Shown here: positions 5,230-7,587 of the stretch, in pieces | How positions within the stretch are numbered: position 1 is the first letter of the stretch | Layout: the number at the start of each line of letters is the position of its first letter | Source: Alistipes sp. | GTDB lineage: Bacteria > Bacteroidota > Bacteroidia > Bacteroidales > Rikenellaceae | Direction: 5' to 3' | DNA: 7,587 bases | Assembly: GCA_017384185.1 (NCBI GenBank) | Contig: JAFNUH010000360.1 | Span: 1-7,587, forward strand | Program-made: the position numbers and the translations under genes | Notes under the pieces: generated by a model | Told to the model about the DNA's origin: nothing | The model's database searches: none | The model's input: only the letters and a program-made list of their open reading frames with translations

Positions 5230-7587
5230 ATGAACAAACTATACAATATAGCACTAATCCTTATGGCGGCGGTGACACTCACCGCTTGCCAGCAGGATAT
5301 TGTCGAGCCAGGTATCGACAATGTGCCAGATGGATATGTAAAAATCAGCACAACCTTGCAGGTCCCCGATATGAAGACCGTGAGCACACGTGCCGTTGAC
5401 CCCGATGGTAAGGGTATTCACTCAATGACACTCTTCTGCTTTGACAATTTCGGTCTGTTTATCAGCTACGCATCATCGGGAGGTACAGGCACAGGTAACG
5501 TGCAGATTACACCCGACGCAGCAAATGCCGATGGTTATTCACTCAGCGGCACCATCGCTACAGCAATGATTCCCGAGAACACTCGTCGCATACACTTTGT
5601 AGCAAACCAGAATATGGCGAGCTTCAAGGAGACCGACTTCATCGGCTTGCACGAGCAGGAGGTAATGACCAAATTGCAGGGCTCATCAGGTATGATGATC
5701 TACTGGGGTCGCTACATAGCACCGAGCAGCGTAACATCGGGCTCACAGTTGGCAACCGTAATGAACAACAACACAACCGTTAAGCTTCTCCGCAATCAGG
5801 CTCGCTTCACGGTAGAGGTGGCTGGCGGTTCAGGCTACAACGCCGACTTTGTCGAGGGTTTCACCGTTGTTAATACCTCAGCATACGGTACCGTGGCACC
5901 GTGGCACCCCGAGAAGGGTTTCGACTTCACAGTAGAGGGCAATGACTCGGATTGGCATACAACCAACTTTATTACTCTGCCTGCTAACGACCTACGCTTG
6001 ACTCCCCCCAGCGATGTAGATGCTGCGGATGACACCTGCGTATTCGAGACAAAGAATAACAGCGCACACCCCGTAAGCGTTATTATCAAGGGCAACGATG
6101 GCAAGTACTACCGTGTGATGGTTGTTGCAAACAACGACTACGTTGATATTCGTCGTAACCACCACTACAAAATCACAATCTCTGGCGCACTCTCGTATGG
6201 CGTTAGCAGCTTTGCTGAGGCACTCACTGCCCCTGCAACGAACAACGTATGGATATCAATCGTTGATGAGGTTAACGAGGTACAGAATGGCGAGTGGGTA
6301 TTGGGCGTTGACGAGACCTCAATCGTTGTGATTCAGGATGCTGACGGCTCATTTGTTAAGCCTACGACAGAGGGCGTTTACAACCTTACAGGCAGCAAGA
6401 ACGGCACTCTTGAGATTGGTTACCACCTTAAGCGAGTTAATGGCTCAACAACCGGCAAAGAGAATGCTCCCAAGATTTCGTGGGTAGGCGAGAATAGCGT
6501 TGCGCAGAGTTCTATTGTAAATGACTTCCAGGACAATGGCGATGGTCTGTTGAAGGTGTCGCTCAAGGAGTTGGCTACCGGCGCACAAAAGCAGGAGGGC
6601 ACAATTCTTGTCGAGAAGGGTCTTTTGCAGCGCAAGATTAAGGTTATTGTTATCCGTCGTCAGGAGTTCAAGCCTATGTGGGTTACAACGCAGATGTATG
6701 GTGGCGATAACAACACAAGCAACGCAGATTTCGATGGCTCGAACGTAACTGTTATGTTCACCATCCCCGAGAGCTGTCCCGATGAGTTGTTACCTCTGGA
6801 GGTTTATATCTCGGTTGACCACCTCGACGTACGTGCGGAGTCGGGCGTATCACTCCCCGTGATTCGCAACAACGACCCTCGCTATGGCAAGGATGTCAAG
6901 TTGCACCCCAACGATTCGTCAAATGACGAGGTTATTGGCTACAAATATGTTTACACCGCAACAAAGAAGGGCGACCAGCGTGTATATTTCGAGAATATCT
7001 TGGACCAGACTACCGTAACTCAGCACGCAGGACACCAGCAGTATGTAACCGTAGAGTCACCCTACTTTGTGGATATGGCAAAGCCGTTCGTATTCTCTAA
7101 CGATAACCATAAGCGAGCTATCACAATTGCCAACCTACGTCAATACAACGCATTTGGCAGCAGCAGCGAGCACTATGTAAGCTACATCCTCGTTCCGCAG
7201 AAGAAGGGTGCTCCCATTGAGTTTGATATTCGATTTATGAATGACAACACTCCGATGTCGGCAAACATCTACAACGGCAATGATAATGCAAATGTAATAG
7301 ATGCTACGGGAGGCGATGATGACGCTGACGGTTTTGATGAGTTCCTGCTCTATTCGGAGTATCTGGACCACGACTCGCACGACCGCACGGCAACAGCCTG
7401 CTTTGCAGAGTTCTACGAGGTACCCACAGGAAGTAGAGGTACGCAGACACGTACCTTCGGTATGCGCATGCACAAAGATCCTACAACCGTTGGTACAGCA
7501 ACGAACATCTACCCCATCCTTATGCACACCAACCGTGCAAAGAGTGCTGAGGTTGTACGTATCGCATCTAATCAGGTAAACTCTCCA
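5230..7587 (+). CDS. Large fimbrillin-family lipoprotein, 3' end outside window
   Basis: The frame is open from ATG 5230 to the last base (786 codons, no stop), so the true protein is longer. The signal peptide MNKLYNIALIL... ends in lipobox LTAC with Cys20, followed by QQD. VSTRAV gives a Thr-Arg-Ala processing site at Arg54. A fimbrillin-like region follows: strand IHSMTLFCFDNFG, the motif LLRNQARFTVEV (Arg188), DIRRNHHYKITI, and a closing VWISIVDEV (Trp341). Residues about 345-480 look like an Ig/BACON-type domain ending KIKVIVIRRQEF. The remainder is beta-rich and holds an acidic DxDxDG sequence at 696-701, a possible calcium-binding loop. Its size suits a large accessory or tip-associated subunit, comparable in position to Mfa5 or FimE. 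No von Willebrand MIDAS (DxSxS) is seen in the visible part, so an Mfa5 assignment is unsupported. The signal-peptide DNA resembles that of gene 2, suggesting paralogy. Confidence 0.88.
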   Translation, partial: MNKLYNIALILMAAVTLTACQQDIVEPGIDNVPDGYVKISTTLQVPDMKTVSTRAVDPDGKGIHSMTLFCFDNFGLFISYASSGGTGTGNVQITPDAANADGYSLSGTIATAMIPENTRRIHFVANQNMASFKETDFIGLHEQEVMTKLQGSSGMMIYWGRYIAPSSVTSGSQLATVMNNNTTVKLLRNQARFTVEVAGGSGYNADFVEGFTVVNTSAYGTVAPWHPEKGFDFTVEGNDSDWHTTNFITLPANDLRLTPPSDVDAADDTCVFETKNNSAHPVSVIIKGNDGKYYRVMVVANNDYVDIRRNHHYKITISGALSYGVSSFAEALTAPATNNVWISIVDEVNEVQNGEWVLGVDETSIVVIQDADGSFVKPTTEGVYNLTGSKNGTLEIGYHLKRVNGSTTGKENAPKISWVGENSVAQSSIVNDFQDNGDGLLKVSLKELATGAQKQEGTILVEKGLLQRKIKVIVIRRQEFKPMWVTTQMYGGDNNTSNADFDGSNVTVMFTIPESCPDELLPLEVYISVDHLDVRAESGVSLPVIRNNDPRYGKDVKLHPNDSSNDEVIGYKYVYTATKKGDQRVYFENILDQTTVTQHAGHQQYVTVESPYFVDMAKPFVFSNDNHKRAITIANLRQYNAFGSSSEHYVSYILVPQKKGAPIEFDIRFMNDNTPMSANIYNGNDNANVIDATGGDDDADGFDEFLLYSEYLDHDSHDRTATACFAEFYEVPTGSRGTQTRTFGMRMHKDPTTVGTATNIYPILMHTNRAKSAEVVRIASNQVNSP

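Noticed and set aside
7135..7527. 130-aa - strand frame
   Set aside because: Antisense to the clearly coding, signal-peptide-bearing gene 4; composition is that of a shadow frame.
5230..7587. von Willebrand A domain (Mfa5-like) in gene 4
   Set aside because: No DxSxS MIDAS motif is visible in the 786 residues present; it could still lie beyond the window.

Overview
The window is part of a Bacteroidales-type (gut or oral Bacteroidetes) operon for fimbriae of the FimA/Mfa class, also called type V pili. The evidence is four consecutive same-strand genes that all encode lipoproteins with short Lys-rich signal peptides and a lipobox Cys. They are separated by only 14, 26 and 29 bases. There are no GGAGG-type ribosome binding sites; the short spacers are A-rich, as usual in Bacteroidetes. 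The genus cannot be fixed from the sequence. GC was hand-counted at about 47% in an ordinary stretch of gene 3, which fits many Bacteroidales.

Layout: bases 1-27 may be the last codons of an upstream gene. Bases 28-123 are a non-coding A/T-rich leader with two adjoining inverted repeats, the second a very strong 11-bp hairpin. Gene 1 (124-1053) is a FimB/Mfa2-family anchor lipoprotein. Gene 2 (1068-2720) is a fimbrillin-like lipoprotein with an extra C-terminal beta-rich domain. Gene 3 (2747-5200) is a large modular lipoprotein: fimbrillin-like N-terminus, Ig/BACON-like middle, and a C-terminal domain with the WRLPT...RCVRD signature of the Fib_succ_major/DUF1566-like (C-type-lectin or FGE-like) superfamily. 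Gene 4 (5230 to beyond 7587) is another large fimbrillin-family lipoprotein that is still open at the window edge. All visible coding is on the + strand.

How they may work together (inference from P. gingivalis FimA-E and Mfa1-5): the proteins are exported as lipoproteins and reach the outer membrane. Subunits with a Thr-Arg-Ala site 21-34 residues after the lipid Cys (genes 2, 3, 4) would be cut by an Arg-specific protease, freeing a groove for donor-strand polymerisation. Gene 1 has no such early site and would stay lipid-anchored at the pilus base. Gene 3, with its lectin-like end, is the best candidate for the tip adhesin. The main stalk fimbrillin is probably the gene just upstream of the window.

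The most notable observation is that the adhesin domain of gene 3 (about 4350-5131) differs in base composition and arginine codon use from the rest of its own gene. This suggests an exchangeable tip module. No mobile element, RNA gene, CRISPR array or reverse transcriptase is visible.
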